Shown here piece by piece: positions 51,601 through 63,368 of a stretch of 64,000 nt of DNA; positions within the stretch are counted from its first letter, which is position 1, and each line of letters starts with the position of its first letter. The stretch spans positions 1,302,001-1,366,000 of the forward strand of contig JAQFVV010006310.1 of assembly GCA_028023455.1 (NCBI GenBank), given 5' to 3'. Below the pieces are notes generated by a model. It did not search any database and was not told the DNA's origin. It saw nothing but the letters and a program-made list of their open reading frames with translations. This DNA comes from Epiperipatus broadwayi (taxonomy: Eukaryota > Onychophora > Udeonychophora > Euonychophora > Peripatidae). The translations under genes and the position numbers were made by a program.

Positions 51601-52138
51601 AACGAATGATAAAAATAAGTTAGAAATATATAAAATAAAAGTAGAAGAAATCATGGAAGAGTTTGTTGAGGATGAATATAAGGATTGGTATGATGAAGTA
51701 GAAAGAAAAATAGGGTTTTAGATGAGAATATTCAGAAGAATAAAAGTAATAGAAAAATGAGAATTAGTAAAAGTGAAAAAGAGGGGGGGGGCATGCAGAG
51801 AATATAAATGTGCTATTAAAAACCAAATAAAGTGAAAAAGTTGTTAATATTAAATGGTAAAACTATTTTTTAAAAAAGTTTGCTAATATAGATAATTATA
51901 GAGAGAGAATGACATTAAATAGTAAATTGTTGGAGGATATTAATAAAAGTGAAAAGATGAGAGTAAAAAAATTTGGAAATATATTAAAAGAAGCTATGTA
52001 AGGCAGAGAGAAATAGTATTACTAAATGATTAGTAAAAAGTGTGTAGTTCTAGAGAAGAATTAGAAACATTCTTAAATAAGTATGCAATAGGTATAGAAA
52101 AGATATTAGATGTGAAAGACGGAGTGATAAACATAAAA

Positions 52139-53117
52139 ACATAAACTAAAGATCAGCATATAAGCTAATGTACATGCGCTTTATGAATCTTAATAATAAA
52201 TGAATACTTACATTTCCTACACAAGATAAAGTCTTTGCGAAAGAATAGAATGAATTCATCTATTCTTTCAACCCAAACGCTCAAGTATGGGCAAATCTTA
52301 AGCACTGGAAATGAAAGCGTGAAGATAAACCAATCACCTTAAATTACTTTTTACCATGTCTGAATGAATGACGTCTACAAAATGTTGTAGAATTTACGAC
52401 ACATTCTTAAATGAAACGAAACATACGTAAATGAGATATTTATTTTATACAGCGCGATGTCTATGAATTGTAATAAACTAAAGTTCAGCATTTCAAGCTA
52501 ATGTACATGCGCTTTATGAATCTTAATAATAAATGAATACTTTCATTTCCAACAGGATAAAGACTTTGCGAAAGAATAGAATGAATCCACCTATTCTTTC
52601 AACCCAAACACTTAAGTATGGGCAAATCTTAAGCACTGGAAATGAAAGTGTGAAGATAAACCAATCACTTTAAATTACTTTTTACCATGTCTGAATGAAT
52701 GACGCCTACAAAATTTTTTAGAATTTATTAAGATTCATAAAGCGCTTGAAATGCTGATCTGTAGTTTATTACAATTCGTATACATCGCGCTATATAAAAT
52801 ATCTCATTTACATATGTTTAGTTTCATTTAAGAATGACATGTCGTAAATTCTAGAAAATTTCGTAGGCGTCATTCATTTAGACATGGTAAAAAGTAATTT
52901 AAAGTGATTGGTTTATCTTCACGCTTTCATTTCTAGTGCTTAAGATTTGCCCATACTTAAGCGTTTGGGTTGAAAGAATAGGTGGATTCATTCTATTCTT
53001 TCGCAAAGACTTTATCTTGTGTTGGAAATGAAAGTATTCATTTATTATTAAGATTCATAAAGCGCATGTACATCAGCTTGAAATGCATCACGCTATGTAA
53101 AATAAATATCTCATTTA
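52139..53117. repeat. Insertion built of two direct and one inverted repeat unit
   Basis: A unit of about 330 bp occurs directly at 52145-52474 and 52477-52730, then inverted at 52733-53117. Shared stretches include acatgcgctttatgaatctt, agaatagaatgaat, caacccaaac and taccatgtctgaatgaatga. The second copy meets the inverted copy at gaatttattaagattcataa, giving a long palindrome. acataaaa occurs on both outer sides (52131-52138, 53118-53125), a possible 8-bp target duplication. The block separates the endonuclease part from the reverse transcriptase part of the LINE and so is younger. No ORF. The minus-strand open frame at 53038-53436 is a shadow. Confidence 0.85.
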
Positions 53118-53289
53118 CATAAAAGCACATAGTAATAGGAATATTAGTTTTACAGAAAATGAATTGAATGAGACGGGGAAGAAGTTGAAAAGTGGGAAGG
53201 TGAGAGTTGAGATAGATGGGCAGAAAGAGGGTGATAAATTTGAGAAATAGAGCAAAATTAAATCTATTATACTTTAATAAAATGGCACA

Positions 53290-54620
53290 GAAGACAATTC
53301 CCTGATAGCTGGAATAATACAAGAGTGAGGCTATTATTTGAAGGAAAGGGTAAGGACCATAGAAAGATAAACAATTATAGACCGATAGCGGTAATGTGTA
53401 AAGTTTTTGCATATATAGTGGCTGGAAGGGTGGCAAAATGGATGGAAGAAAATAATATAGTGGGAGAAATGCAAGAAAGTTTTAGAATGGATAGGCATAT
53501 AAGAAATAGTGTATTTGTAGTCACACAACTTATAGATATGGGTAGGAGTACAGGTGTAGAGAATGCATATGATAGAATAAATAGAAATAGATTATGGGTA
53601 AGTTTAGCAAATTTGGGGATGAATGGAGCTTTAGTGGTTCTTATTAACAGATTGTATGAAAATAATTACTATATGTATCAGTTAGGAAATATAGAATCAG
53701 AGTTTATAATGAGGTAGGACCAAGGCAGAGATGCCGTTTGTCACCTAATAGTAATAGTACACTCATTGTATTACTTTTGTTTTTGTTATATTTGAGAGAA
53801 ATGGAGAGAACAATAGACAGACTAGCAAGAGAGGTAGAGAAACCATTAATAGATGGCAAAGGAGGGTATACATTATCAGGTCTTTTATTTCTTAATGATA
53901 TCTTGTGCACAGAAAATGGAGATGTGTAAGTTATGCTGAAGGCTTGCACATAGGTTGATAATGATGATAAATGCTGGGGGGAAAAAAGAAAACATTTTAA
54001 TTGGGGGGGTATAAAGTTCAATATTATGAATAGGTATAACTATTTGGGAATCATCTTAAGTGACCGAGAAATTGCTTGGATGAATGGGGGGAAAAATTGA
54101 TAAATGAAGCAATGAAAAGAAAGGGACTGATAAAGAAATTAGCAGTGTTTTCATATAATAAATATGATATAGCAAGAATTGTATGGTAGTGGCAGTAACA
54201 GGGTTACATTATTTGTCAGTAAAGGGGTGTTAGATTACTTAAAAAAAGTACAAAGAGAAATAGGAAGACGTGCATTAGACGCGGATGTGTTATCGGCAAA
54301 AGAGGCAGTTCAAGGAGAAATTGGATGGTCAAGTTTTTATATGAGATGCAAAAGCTAAATGAAACTTCAGTAGATTGCAATTTTATGGATAGTAAGAGAA
54401 TAGCCAAAATAGTATTCAATTGGATTACGCGTAGAGGACAGGCAACTAGATGGGTGAGAAAGGAAGTATGGTATGTAGATTTGGATAAAGACTTTATGTC
54501 GCTATGCTTTTACAAAAAGGAGACAGTTGTATTAGGAAGATTGTTGAGTTATAGTCTCAAAAAATGGGGTAGAAGAATAGGTGCATTAATAAAAAATAGG
54601 TAGTTGAAGAATAAAAAGTT
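53290..54620 (+). pseudogene. LINE reverse transcriptase relic
   Basis: LFEGKGKDHRKINNYRPIAV holds the INNYRPI block. IVGEMQESFRMDRHIRNS and the VENAYDRINRNRLWVSL stretch stand for the F-K-x-R and D-KAYDxV-x-LW block, with the D changed to E-N. After an early stop comes GPRQRCRLSPNS, equivalent to the V-RQG-PLSP block, and LSGLLFLNDILC where the catalytic FADD box reads FLND. The C-terminal part carries QRAQNEIGRRALDADV-like sequence near 54250 and RGQATRWVRKEVWYVD near 54440. The RT lacks both catalytic Asp residues in this box. It follows the repeat insertion at 52139-53117 directly. Confidence 0.76.
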
Positions 54621-55490
54621 TAAATATATATAAAAGTAAACAGAATATTGGGTGCGAGTTAATTTATGATAATAGCAAGGAAAGTAGTTTACTGTTTAAG
54701 GCTCGAACAGGATCATTAGCAACAAGGGAATATACACATGAATGGAAAAATCAGATGATTTACTGCAAGTTATATAAGGAAGGCATGGAAAATATTAGGC
54801 ATCTGCTAATACAAGCAGAAAGAATGCAAATAATGAAGTTGTGGGAGAATAAAGTGATTATACAGAAAGTGGGTTCTTCGGTTTTATGCTGGGTTTGGGA
54901 AAAGATAAGGGGGATCTAGATATAAAGACCATAGCATGGATAAAGATGATGTGGAAATGAGATGGATTAAGATAGAGAAGGTAAAACTTAAGGTGGGGAA
55001 TGGAAATGGAAGGTACGGTAGCTAACGGGTTTCTCTGAACCTGTTGGTGGAGAGATTCCTAACTGCCATAAAGGGGAAGCCATAGCGCATTGCACCAAAC
55101 TTAACTTCCCTCCCTTCTACCTCTAAGCTACTGGTCATAATTTATTCTTAGTAGCCACCGTACATATCACAATAAACTATTTCTTTATATATGCGAACAC
55201 CCACCCTAAACTACTGATTATTTATTACCCTCTCTAAAATATTAAAATCGCAATAAATTGATAATGCTAAGAGTGATCATTTTTTTAGTTTTAAATATTA
55301 CAAAATATAAATAGTGATTCATGAATAAATTTTACAAATACTTTAGTTTATTATCACAGTATAATATGAAATAAAATGATTTGATCTATTTTAAAATCCC
55401 TCTAATATCTACCTCTTTTCCCTCCGTCTTAAGGCCAATTACAAGCCATTGTTGCCAAAAGAAGCGAAAAGAACTCTTCTAAATAAACTA

Positions 55491-56460
55491 CATCTGGGTC
55501 TCGTTTTATGCAGTAGCTAGATTCCATAGAAAACCCGCATTAAAAAAAATTGCACAAAAATAGACTTAATTTACCTTGAAAAATGGGGGATAGGGTCTCT
55601 AATTTTCAGAATTCGCATAAATGCAAAGCAACAAAGAAAAATTACTTTAAAATTCGCATTAAAAAAATAAGTAAATAAAGTATGACTAATAAAAAATTTC
55701 AAATATTTGAAAAAAATTAATACAAGACAAACTTTTTTTTATTAACTACAGTATTTAATTTTACATTTTTCATACATATTTTAATCATAACTGCTAGTGT
55801 TCGTTTGTAAACTGGAAAGAAATCAGATTCGATGTGATGTGTTGTAGCTTCTCCTTAAATGAAGTCAAGAATCTCTCAGCAATTATGCCCAGAGAAACCT
55901 GTTAGCCACTTTATTTTTAGTCGTGATGTGATGTACAACTAGTGCCATTTTCAGTCTTGTGCTGTGTTAATGGTTTTCTGTTTCTATATTTAAAAAATGA
56001 GATCGTAATCAAAACAAAAAAATTATACATTATCATTAGAAAGATTATTTTCAGTTTATAAAATCTTCATTTTTTATTTTAAAAATCTAAAAGATTATTT
56101 ATTTCTGTTATATATAACAAAATATATGTTTTAAAAGTTTAATTTTTTTTTAATATTTATTGTGATATTTTTATATGTAAGTATAAATCTATTATTATTA
56201 TTTACTCATTAGTATAAATAGGTTATTTACATAGAAGCTAAAATTCTAAATACAGCTTCAGGTTATATTCACGTTAGCTGCCAATATAATGTTATATTTT
56301 TTGGGGAAAAAAAGTATTTCAAGTGAAAATAAGTTATTAATAATTTAAATTTCTTGATATCTAATAAATATAGTGAAATATGAAGGATATTAAGAAGAAA
56401 CATGAATCGCATAACTTCAAAATCGCATTAAAATAATCCGCATAAAATGAGACCCAGATG
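55491..56460. mobile_element. TA-flanked inverted-repeat element, most complete copy
   Basis: Starts catctgggtctcgttttatg and ends cgcataaaatgagacccagatg. TA stands on both sides (55489-55490, 56461-56462). The 970-bp body matches the copies at 2081, 13016 and 1865 and contains a secondary insertion at 55841-55934. It sits just beyond the 3' end of the LINE. No transposase frame. The right 60 bases (gaatcgcataacttcaaaat) are the family's conserved subterminal segment. Confidence 0.88.
55841..55934. mobile_element. Small insertion inside the TA-flanked element
   Basis: Relative to the copy at 2081 and the outer copy, this copy has an extra 94 bases. gatgtgatgt occurs at 55831-55840 and 55925-55934, a 10-bp direct duplication on both sides. 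The insert (ttgtagcttctccttaaatg..) is unrecognised and lacks clear inverted ends. It may be a SINE fragment or a filler insertion. Confidence 0.6.
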
Positions 56461-56462
56461 TA

Positions 56463-57879
56463 TATATATAAAACATAAAATAACACTCCTGAGAAGTATA
56501 TGTGAACGTCAAATTAACCTTGGATTGGCATTACTAATTTTAATCAAGGGAACGAGAAAACTGACCCAAGGAATGTCACCAGGAGAAACGAGCGATCTAA
56601 TTATTAATCTAAACGTCTAGATCAATATTAACCAAATTTAATAACTATACTATCCCTATTTCAATCAGAAGACTAGCTTGGCACACATAAAATGATACTA
56701 TGAAAAAATACCAAACCTCCCTCCAACTTTAGTCTATTTAGAATACACTCAACTGTAAGAAAACTTCAAAACAAACTTAGATCAAATTAACTAATAATTT
56801 AGACAATCTGGGGATAGATCGAATCACACTTCACTTGTACACAAATCATTCAAATATAAAAAACAGTGATAACTAGATAACAAAAGAATTATATAATAAA
56901 AAGACGCCTATTTTATTTACGAAGGATACTCCCTTTTTTGGCTTTACAGTTTTAATTTCACTCAATTAATTTAAACAATCATTTAGTAAATATCGAAATG
57001 AGTCTCATTATACAAAAACTGCATACTCAATATTTACTCGGTCTAGACCTTGCACTGTTCATCTGGTGCAGTCCATAGTAACAGACAGGTATTGTAAGAC
57101 ATGAGCTTGTATATGAAGAAGAATCATTTAACTAGAACAGATACTGATTTTACTTCTAATATGTTTAAAGTGAAACACGACTATCCAATATCCAGATAGA
57201 AAATTTTAATATAATACTCGGCTGCTTCGAAGTCTGGCACAAGTCTTTGGGTATGATACACAGTTGCAGAGCCAGCCAGGGGACAAGAGTTTTCAGAAGG
57301 AGTCGTCGTGCTGCTTCTCTTAAAAACAAAACTAATTTTTTTCAGTTTATATGCCCTCTTTCCACTAGTATTTTCCTATTCAGTCGTTAACACCTTATTT
57401 CCGAATTTAACAACGAACAGGAAGTAAGCAAATATTTTTCTCTTATTGCTACTTCTCTGGATCTATTTTTTTTTACAAAATTATTGATAATTGTTATCAT
57501 GTGTAATTAGAGACTCATTCAATTTACAAAATTTAAATTAAAATCTTTAAATTTTCCTTGTTGACCCCCTTCTCTCTCCCCAATTAATATTTCAAAGTAT
57601 AATTAAATTTTAATTCAAGCAGATTTTGATCAGTATATATAGCATTATCAATCTACTTAGGTCAATATATTTATATATGTGCCATTAATAAATATATGAA
57701 ATATTCAAAATTATATTATTTGAAACAATAAAATTCCACCTCATCACTTCTCTCTTGGGGAAATAAAAAAAAAAATCTTAATTTCCTGGACACCACCTAA
57801 TCTTGCAACCTTTCAACTATTGCCAAATATTTATCTTTATTTTTTCCCTTTTCCCACAGGTGTCAAATTACATTTTCTA
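56463..57879 (+). other. Intron sequence, unrecognised but less A+T-rich
   Basis: This stretch has higher C and G content than its surroundings (for example around 57040-57110 and 57225-57310), which suggests inserted sequence of unknown type. No frame gives a recognisable family feature. Confidence 0.4.
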
Positions 57880-58216
57880 CTGTGGTGGTACAAATTGACA
57901 TGTATGATAACTAGAGGGTGTCACTAAGCTATAGGCTGTAACCAAACTACGCTAGTCTAATTTTCCTCTTCTATCTCTAGATTGCTGGTCATAATTTATT
58001 TTTACTAGTCACCATACACATCACAATAAACTTTATGTATGCAAACACCCCTAAACTACTGATTATTCATTACCACCTTGAAAATATTAAAATTGTAATA
58101 GACTGATAACACTAAGAATAATCAATAATTTAAATATTACAAAATATAAATTGTGATGCATGAATAAATTTTATAAATACTTTTATTTATTCCAAATAGT
58201 ATAATGTGAAATAAAA
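57880..58216 (+). mobile_element. Internally deleted derivative of the SGNH-type LINE
   Basis: The first 42 bases (ctgtggtggtacaaattgac, then atgataactagagggtgtc) match the 5' end of the LINE at 49165-49215. The rest matches its 3' UTR at 55075-55380 (ttgctggtcataatttattt, caaacacccctaaactactg, aaatattacaaaatataaat). So it holds the two ends of the LINE without the coding body and resembles a SINE-like or deletion derivative. Both copies end close to tgtgaaataaaa / tatgaaataaaa. It is about 370 bp upstream of exon F. Confidence 0.72.
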
Positions 58217-58587
58217 ACAACTTAAAACATAGAATACTACATTTTAATTTGTAATCATAGTTCTGTAATTAATTATTTTCACGAAAGAAATGTAATACTA
58301 TATTTCATTCTAGTGAAATAAATAAATCAGTAGCAAATTATGCTTTTACAATGTTGATAAAATATGTCGTCTTTTTTCCTTTGTTTTGTTTTGTTTCATT
58401 AGTTTGTCTTAAAATTTTTATTTAGTTTGTACTTATTATTTTATTAATATGAAATATCTTTCTATATGTGCATTGGCATCATTTTAATACAATAATTTTT
58501 TTAAAATTAATAAATTTAGTTTGACTTGAAACAAGTATTGAAAGTTCCTAATATTTTATGCTAAAGTCCAAAATATTAATTTTTTAG

Positions 58588-58639
58588 ATATCATTGGGTG
58601 GATTTGAATTCCCAGAATACGATTCTGAGACACCCGTTG
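58588..58639 (+). CDS. CIZ1-like zinc-finger protein, exon F
   Basis: A 52-bp exon with acceptor ..taattttttag and a consensus donor GTAAGT. It enters in phase 0 and leaves in phase 1. It reads ISLGGFEFPEYDSETPV plus the first base of Gly, completed in exon G. The peptide links the acidic region to the matrin-type finger. The shared phase (one base here, two bases in exon G) supports the join. The segment has no known motif; the short hydrophobic-acidic mix (GGFEFPEY) may be an interaction peptide, but nothing supports a specific role. Confidence 0.78.
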
Positions 58640-61135
58640 GTAAGTAATCATTTTTTTTTATCATTTGATGGATTTTAATTGTCGATACTTCAATTCGAAT
58701 AAACTTTCACTTTTCATAATGCACTTTTAATTTAAATTATGACAGTTTCAATTGTCTGTCTGTCTTCATATCTGAAAAAGACTGCTATCCAGTCAATATA
58801 TATTTTAAATAAAAGCACTGTGAAAATTGCATTTTAAGAAGTTGGTTTATTTGTAAAGATTTTATAGAAACTGCTATAAGAATGAAAAAGTTTTGGATAT
58901 CTTAGAATTTCAGATATATATTTAACCCTTGTAGAGATCCTCCCACCTCCATATTTCATTGTTCATTTAATGTAGTTATTAAGACATTTCGTGTGTGTGT
59001 GTGTTAAAATGATTCCAAAACAGTTTGTAAGTCTTGTAACAACATGTTGTGTTATGCCTCAGATTCAGTACAGAAAATATATGTAACAGTATTATGGATA
59101 CAACTTAAATTTTTATGCATTAAGAAAAACTGAATTGTTACCTTAACTTACTTGGTATAGAAATTGAATTTTTGAAATAAAATTAAGATCACACAGGATG
59201 ATGAGATTATTAAAAATCATAATTGGTTGTAAAAAAAAAAAAAAGCTTAATTTGTATTTTAATTATTTCTACTGCAAAGTTTATGATTATACAAATGTTT
59301 GGGAATAGATACATTAAAGATTTAAATTAAATTTGAATCTGATATCATTACTGGTGCAAAATAAATGCCCAAAATTCAATTTTACTTATAACTTTATGAA
59401 ACCATAAATAATTCTGCAGTGCCAATTCACTTTTATTCTATTTAAATATATATTGTCAATAAAAATTCATGATTTTTTCATTTTATAAATTTCTTCAAAC
59501 TTTCTGCCTAAACAAGTTTCATTTAAATAATGATTTTATATAATATTCAAAATTTGTTGGCATTAGTATGGATGAGACATGAACTATGACTATGACTAGC
59601 TTTGCTTAGACTGAACAGTTAGAACAAAAATGCAATAGGAATGAATATTATATAGATCATTGTTGCATCCATAATAATTAAATCACTTGCCATAAAGAAA
59701 ATTTATAGTCAACATTTAACAAAGTTATATTTTTAGTAATTTTATAATTATTTAATAAATTACTAAATTTTAATAAAGTTTTTGTTATAGAAAACCATTG
59801 TAAATTAGGTACTTTGTACATTGACTTTCCTTGATTTGAGGTATCGAGAAATTTCAGGCTGTTATTTTAACTTTTCTGGTTCTTGGCACCATATTTTTAA
59901 AAAACTGACTTGAGACACAATTTTCACAATAACTTCAGTTTTAATAATGTTAGAGCAAAAAGCTTTACATTGATAGAATCTAGAAAAACTAAGGAAAACA
60001 GTAAGGCTAAGACAAATAGTGATTACCATTAAAAAAATAAGAGATAAAAAGAAATTTCAATATCCGAAATAATTTTTATTTTATTGTTTGTTCATAATTT
60101 CTAATTTATCATTAAATTACATCTTCATTGATAATTTCTTTGTATTCCTCACAAAATTCTCATTCAAACCATATATAATACTTTTTACCTGAGATAATCC
60201 ATATCTTCAGAATCTACAAAAATAGTCTCATAAGAATTCATTTTTATCTTGTACCCCAAAAGTTAACAAATCTCAAAGCATCTAAGAAAAAGATTCATTC
60301 TAATAAAAGATACAAAATAAATTATTTTCAGAAGGTGGATATGCAAATTGGCTTCTTGTCTATCCAAAACTAGAAATTAAAGACTACATGTCTGTATCAA
60401 TGATAAAATGAATTTCATTTCTTCATTTTATATATTTTGTATATACCAGTGATGTTTATATTCTTTGTACACACTAATACAAATGCAAACACATTAATAA
60501 ATTATAATTTATCAAATAATAATAAAAATTAAAATTGAATATTTACGATATTACGTTTCTATTGGGATGAAGACCTTGAATTATCGAGACATTATTAATC
60601 CATTTTACTTCAGAGTCTTGACAAAACGAAAATTGTGCCTTTGTATTCTTTGTGCAATCTAGTAAACGGAGCAGAAAAAAAAAAATAAATGGACCTACTA
60701 AGAAAAATATTTAAAAATCTAAATTTTGTCTGATTTTAACATATGATACTTCATTTCAAAAACGGATTCAAACAACAACGAATGCCGGGATTTCTGTTGA
60801 TGTCGTAGTTTTCATGCAGTTTTAAAAAGAAAAAATTTCAATGAATCAGCTGCCACTAGCGACTATCACGCTGTCGTTATACTGTTTTCCATTTAATTTA
60901 TTGTTTTTAACAGTGTTCAATAATCATCTTCAATCTGCGTCAAAGAATAATGCTACACATTGTAATAAACAATTGTAATTTTTATATGAAATACATAGAT
61001 GTAGAAGTTAATAATTTTGCACATATGAAATTCTAAGAAAAAATAATTATAAATATTTACATATTTAATAATTAATATAAATATTAATTTAATTTATATT
61101 ACATAAATTTTTACCAAGATAATTTCAACTCATAT
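58640..61135 (+). other. Intron sequence, nothing recognised
   Basis: A+T-rich intron. A short (gt)n run lies near 58991-59004. A slightly less A+T-rich patch near 60560-60680 and 60770-60900 shows no frame of interest. Confidence 0.5.
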
Positions 61136-62285
61136 ACAGAGAACATTGGATTTCTACCAACCAAGAGAACGAGCTAGATTTAAAAGTGGTTTTAGTACAG
61201 TAGATCATATCCAAGTATTGAGAGAAGTTATAGAATGGAGAAATGAATATGAGTTGCCATTATGCTTTGGATTTGTAGATTATGAAAAGGCATTTGATTC
61301 TATAAAGATTTCTTCAGTGATTAAAGCATTGGATCATGAAGGTATAGATCCAGGATATTATCATATTTTAAAGAATATTTATAAAAATGCAACATCAACA
61401 ATTAAGATTACATTATGCTTCTAGGAAAGTCAACATTGAGATGGGTGTAAGACAGGGTGACTCCATATCTCCAAAACCTTTTACAGCAGTGCTGCAAGAA
61501 GTATTTTGTGGATTTAAATGGGAAGCTAAAGGAATGAAAGTAAATGGAGATTGTTTAAGTCATTTAGATTTTGCAGATGACGTAGTTGTTTTTGCAAATA
61601 ATGCTTTAGAACTGCAGGAAATGTTGCAGGAGTTGTCAGATGAAAGTAGGACTAAAAGTAAATGTTTAAAAGACTAAAGTAATGTTTAATCGATTTTCTC
61701 AAAATATGGAAATTAAAATTGATTATGATGAATTAGAAGTTAACAACTACACATATCTTGGTCAGATTATTAATACAGATGGAATCATAATGGATGAAAT
61801 TAATCATAGAATTAAACTTGGTTGGAGTGGTTTTGGTAGAAATAACTTGATACTAAAATGAAATATGTTTATGTGTTTGAAAAGGAAGGTTTTTAATAAA
61901 TGTATTTTACCAGTTCTTACTTATGGATCTGAGACTTGGACACTTAATGGAAGTACAATACAGAGAGTTCTGACCACTCAAAGAAGTATGGAGAGATACA
62001 TGTTGGGAGTAACAAGAGAGATAAAAAACGCAATATATGGCTAAGAGAACAAACAGGTATTACTGACATCATTGAAAAAATGAAAAGACTGAAGTGGAAT
62101 TGGGCTGGACATATTGCTAGAAGAAATGATAATAAATGGACAATTGAAATCTTAAACTGGATTCCAAGAGATTGTAAAAGACCACATGTGAGAGATGGGT
62201 GAAATAAGAAAGTGTTCAGGGATGATGTGGAGAAGAGAAGCTAAGATCGGAGATGGATTGATAATGGTTGATCATGATGATTTAC
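61136..62285 (+). mobile_element. RTE-clade retrotransposon remnant, best-preserved copy
   Basis: The first frame (61146-61424) reads LDFYQPRERARFKSGFSTVD, then ELPLCFGFVDYEKAFDS and LKNIYKNA. The second (61387-61677) reads MGVRQGDSISPKPFTAVLQE and LSHLDFADDVVVFANNALEL. These are the RT blocks of RTE elements (QPREQAGFRSGFST, DYEKAFDS, GVRQGDSISPKLF, FADDI). A frameshift near 61420 splits them and another near 61670 follows. The C-terminal domain then appears as NNYTYLGQIINTDG, LPVLTYGSETWTLN and MERYMLG, followed by WAGHIARR. The catalytic FADD box is intact. The 5' end is truncated within RT. The 3' end near 62285 has gattgataatggttgatcatgatga. Endonuclease is absent. Confidence 0.88.
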
Positions 62286-63131
62286 ATATCTCTATTAAAA
62301 TTGTCTCATTTATTCTTACGTGTGAATACCAGACATATGTATAATAAGTGTTTGAGAATAAGTAATGTATTCTTCTAATAATGTAGAGAGAATTGTTATA
62401 TGCTTGCTAGCTACTACAGGCACAAATACAAGTTTGATTGTTAATAAAAATATTATTGTACAAAAGGTAAGAATGGTGGATTTAATTCAAGTTTTTTCTA
62501 CTGTCAGTTTAATCTTTCTGTACTCACTTTTTGTGAAAAATAATTTTGAAAGTTATTACACTGTATTAGTATTATCTGGCATTATTTAGGTTTATCATGT
62601 TTTTTTCTATGATTCCATTGATTCATCACTCATCTTCATCTAGTTTTCTGCCTCATTAGTTGCTCATTCCAAGGGTTTATCATTGTCTTCTATGTTCTTT
62701 GATAATCCATGTTTAAACTGGTCAGTGGCTTAGACTGAAAGAAGAAGAAGAAAGTTTTTTTTACTTTTTTTTTTTTTAAAGAAAAAAAAATCATTAAAAA
62801 GTCCAAATTTTATTGTAGAGAAAAAATTCTTATGTTAGCCTGAAAATTTTAGAAAAAGAGTCCTTTCAAGATAGTTTGTAAGCAAGTAGTAGTTAAGTAG
62901 ATATATACAATATTATAAAATTAAAAAGTTTGTCAATTTTGCCGCTTAGTCATGTTTTTAAATACTGGCTCCTATTATTAGAGTGAAAAAGCTTTAATTT
63001 TAGGCATAAATGTGAAATATTATCTTTTTCCATTTATTCATAATTATTTTCTCTTAATCCTGGAAAGTATGGCACATGGTAAACATATTTTGACTACTAT
63101 TTATATATATACACAATAATACAGTGTTATT
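62286..63131 (+). other. Intron sequence, nothing recognised
   Basis: A+T-rich intron following the RTE copy, with no recognised features. A small open frame near 62365-62589 has hydrophobic character only and no family match. Confidence 0.45.
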
Positions 63132-63230
63132 TTATGTAAACATTGGAATGATTCTTTTTCAGACACTTTTATTTTGTAATGCTTTGACAACAGCATTTGG
63201 ACAAATGATTGTATTCCAATGTTTACATAA
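63132..63230. repeat. 18-bp perfect inverted repeat with 63-bp loop
   Basis: ttatgtaaacattggaat at 63132-63149 pairs with attccaatgtttacataa at 63213-63230. It lies 138 bp upstream of exon G. It may be the ends of a 99-bp MITE remnant or an RNA hairpin in the intron. No flanking duplication is obvious. Confidence 0.85.
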
Positions 63231-63368
63231 ATAATGTGTGTTTGTGCATGTACAAATAGTCATTTATTTTTATATCATAAATAGAATGTTAGATTTTGTT
63301 AATTTTTGAATATTATAAATAGCATATGAAACATTATAGTTTGAATAATAAATTTAATTGAATTTTAG

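Larger units (their letters stand above)
49162..55390 (+). mobile_element. Near full-length SGNH-type LINE (CR1/L2-like), decayed
   Basis: A retrotransposon of about 6.2 kb including a 1-kb insertion at 52139-53117. In order it has a 5' UTR, an ORF1-like part with an SGNH esterase domain (50066-50640), an endonuclease (50826-51600), a reverse transcriptase (53290-53940), a C-terminal region and a 3' UTR. SGNH domains in ORF1 are known in CR1 and L2-type LINEs, so that group is likely, although the clade was not tested. The 5' limit at 49162 and 3' limit near 55390 come from matches to the short derivative at 57880-58216. All domains have stops or catalytic changes. It is on the sense strand of the host intron. 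Confidence 0.72.

Noticed and set aside
53038-53436. Minus-strand open frame of 132 codons
   Set aside because: It crosses the edge of the inverted-repeat insertion into the antisense of the LINE reverse transcriptase.
49162-58216. Interpreting the matching sequences at 49165, 55075 and 57880 as LTRs of one retroelement
   Set aside because: The short copy joins a 5' piece to a 3' piece, and the long element has a SGNH-endonuclease-RT order typical of LINEs; no pair of long direct terminal repeats bounds it.
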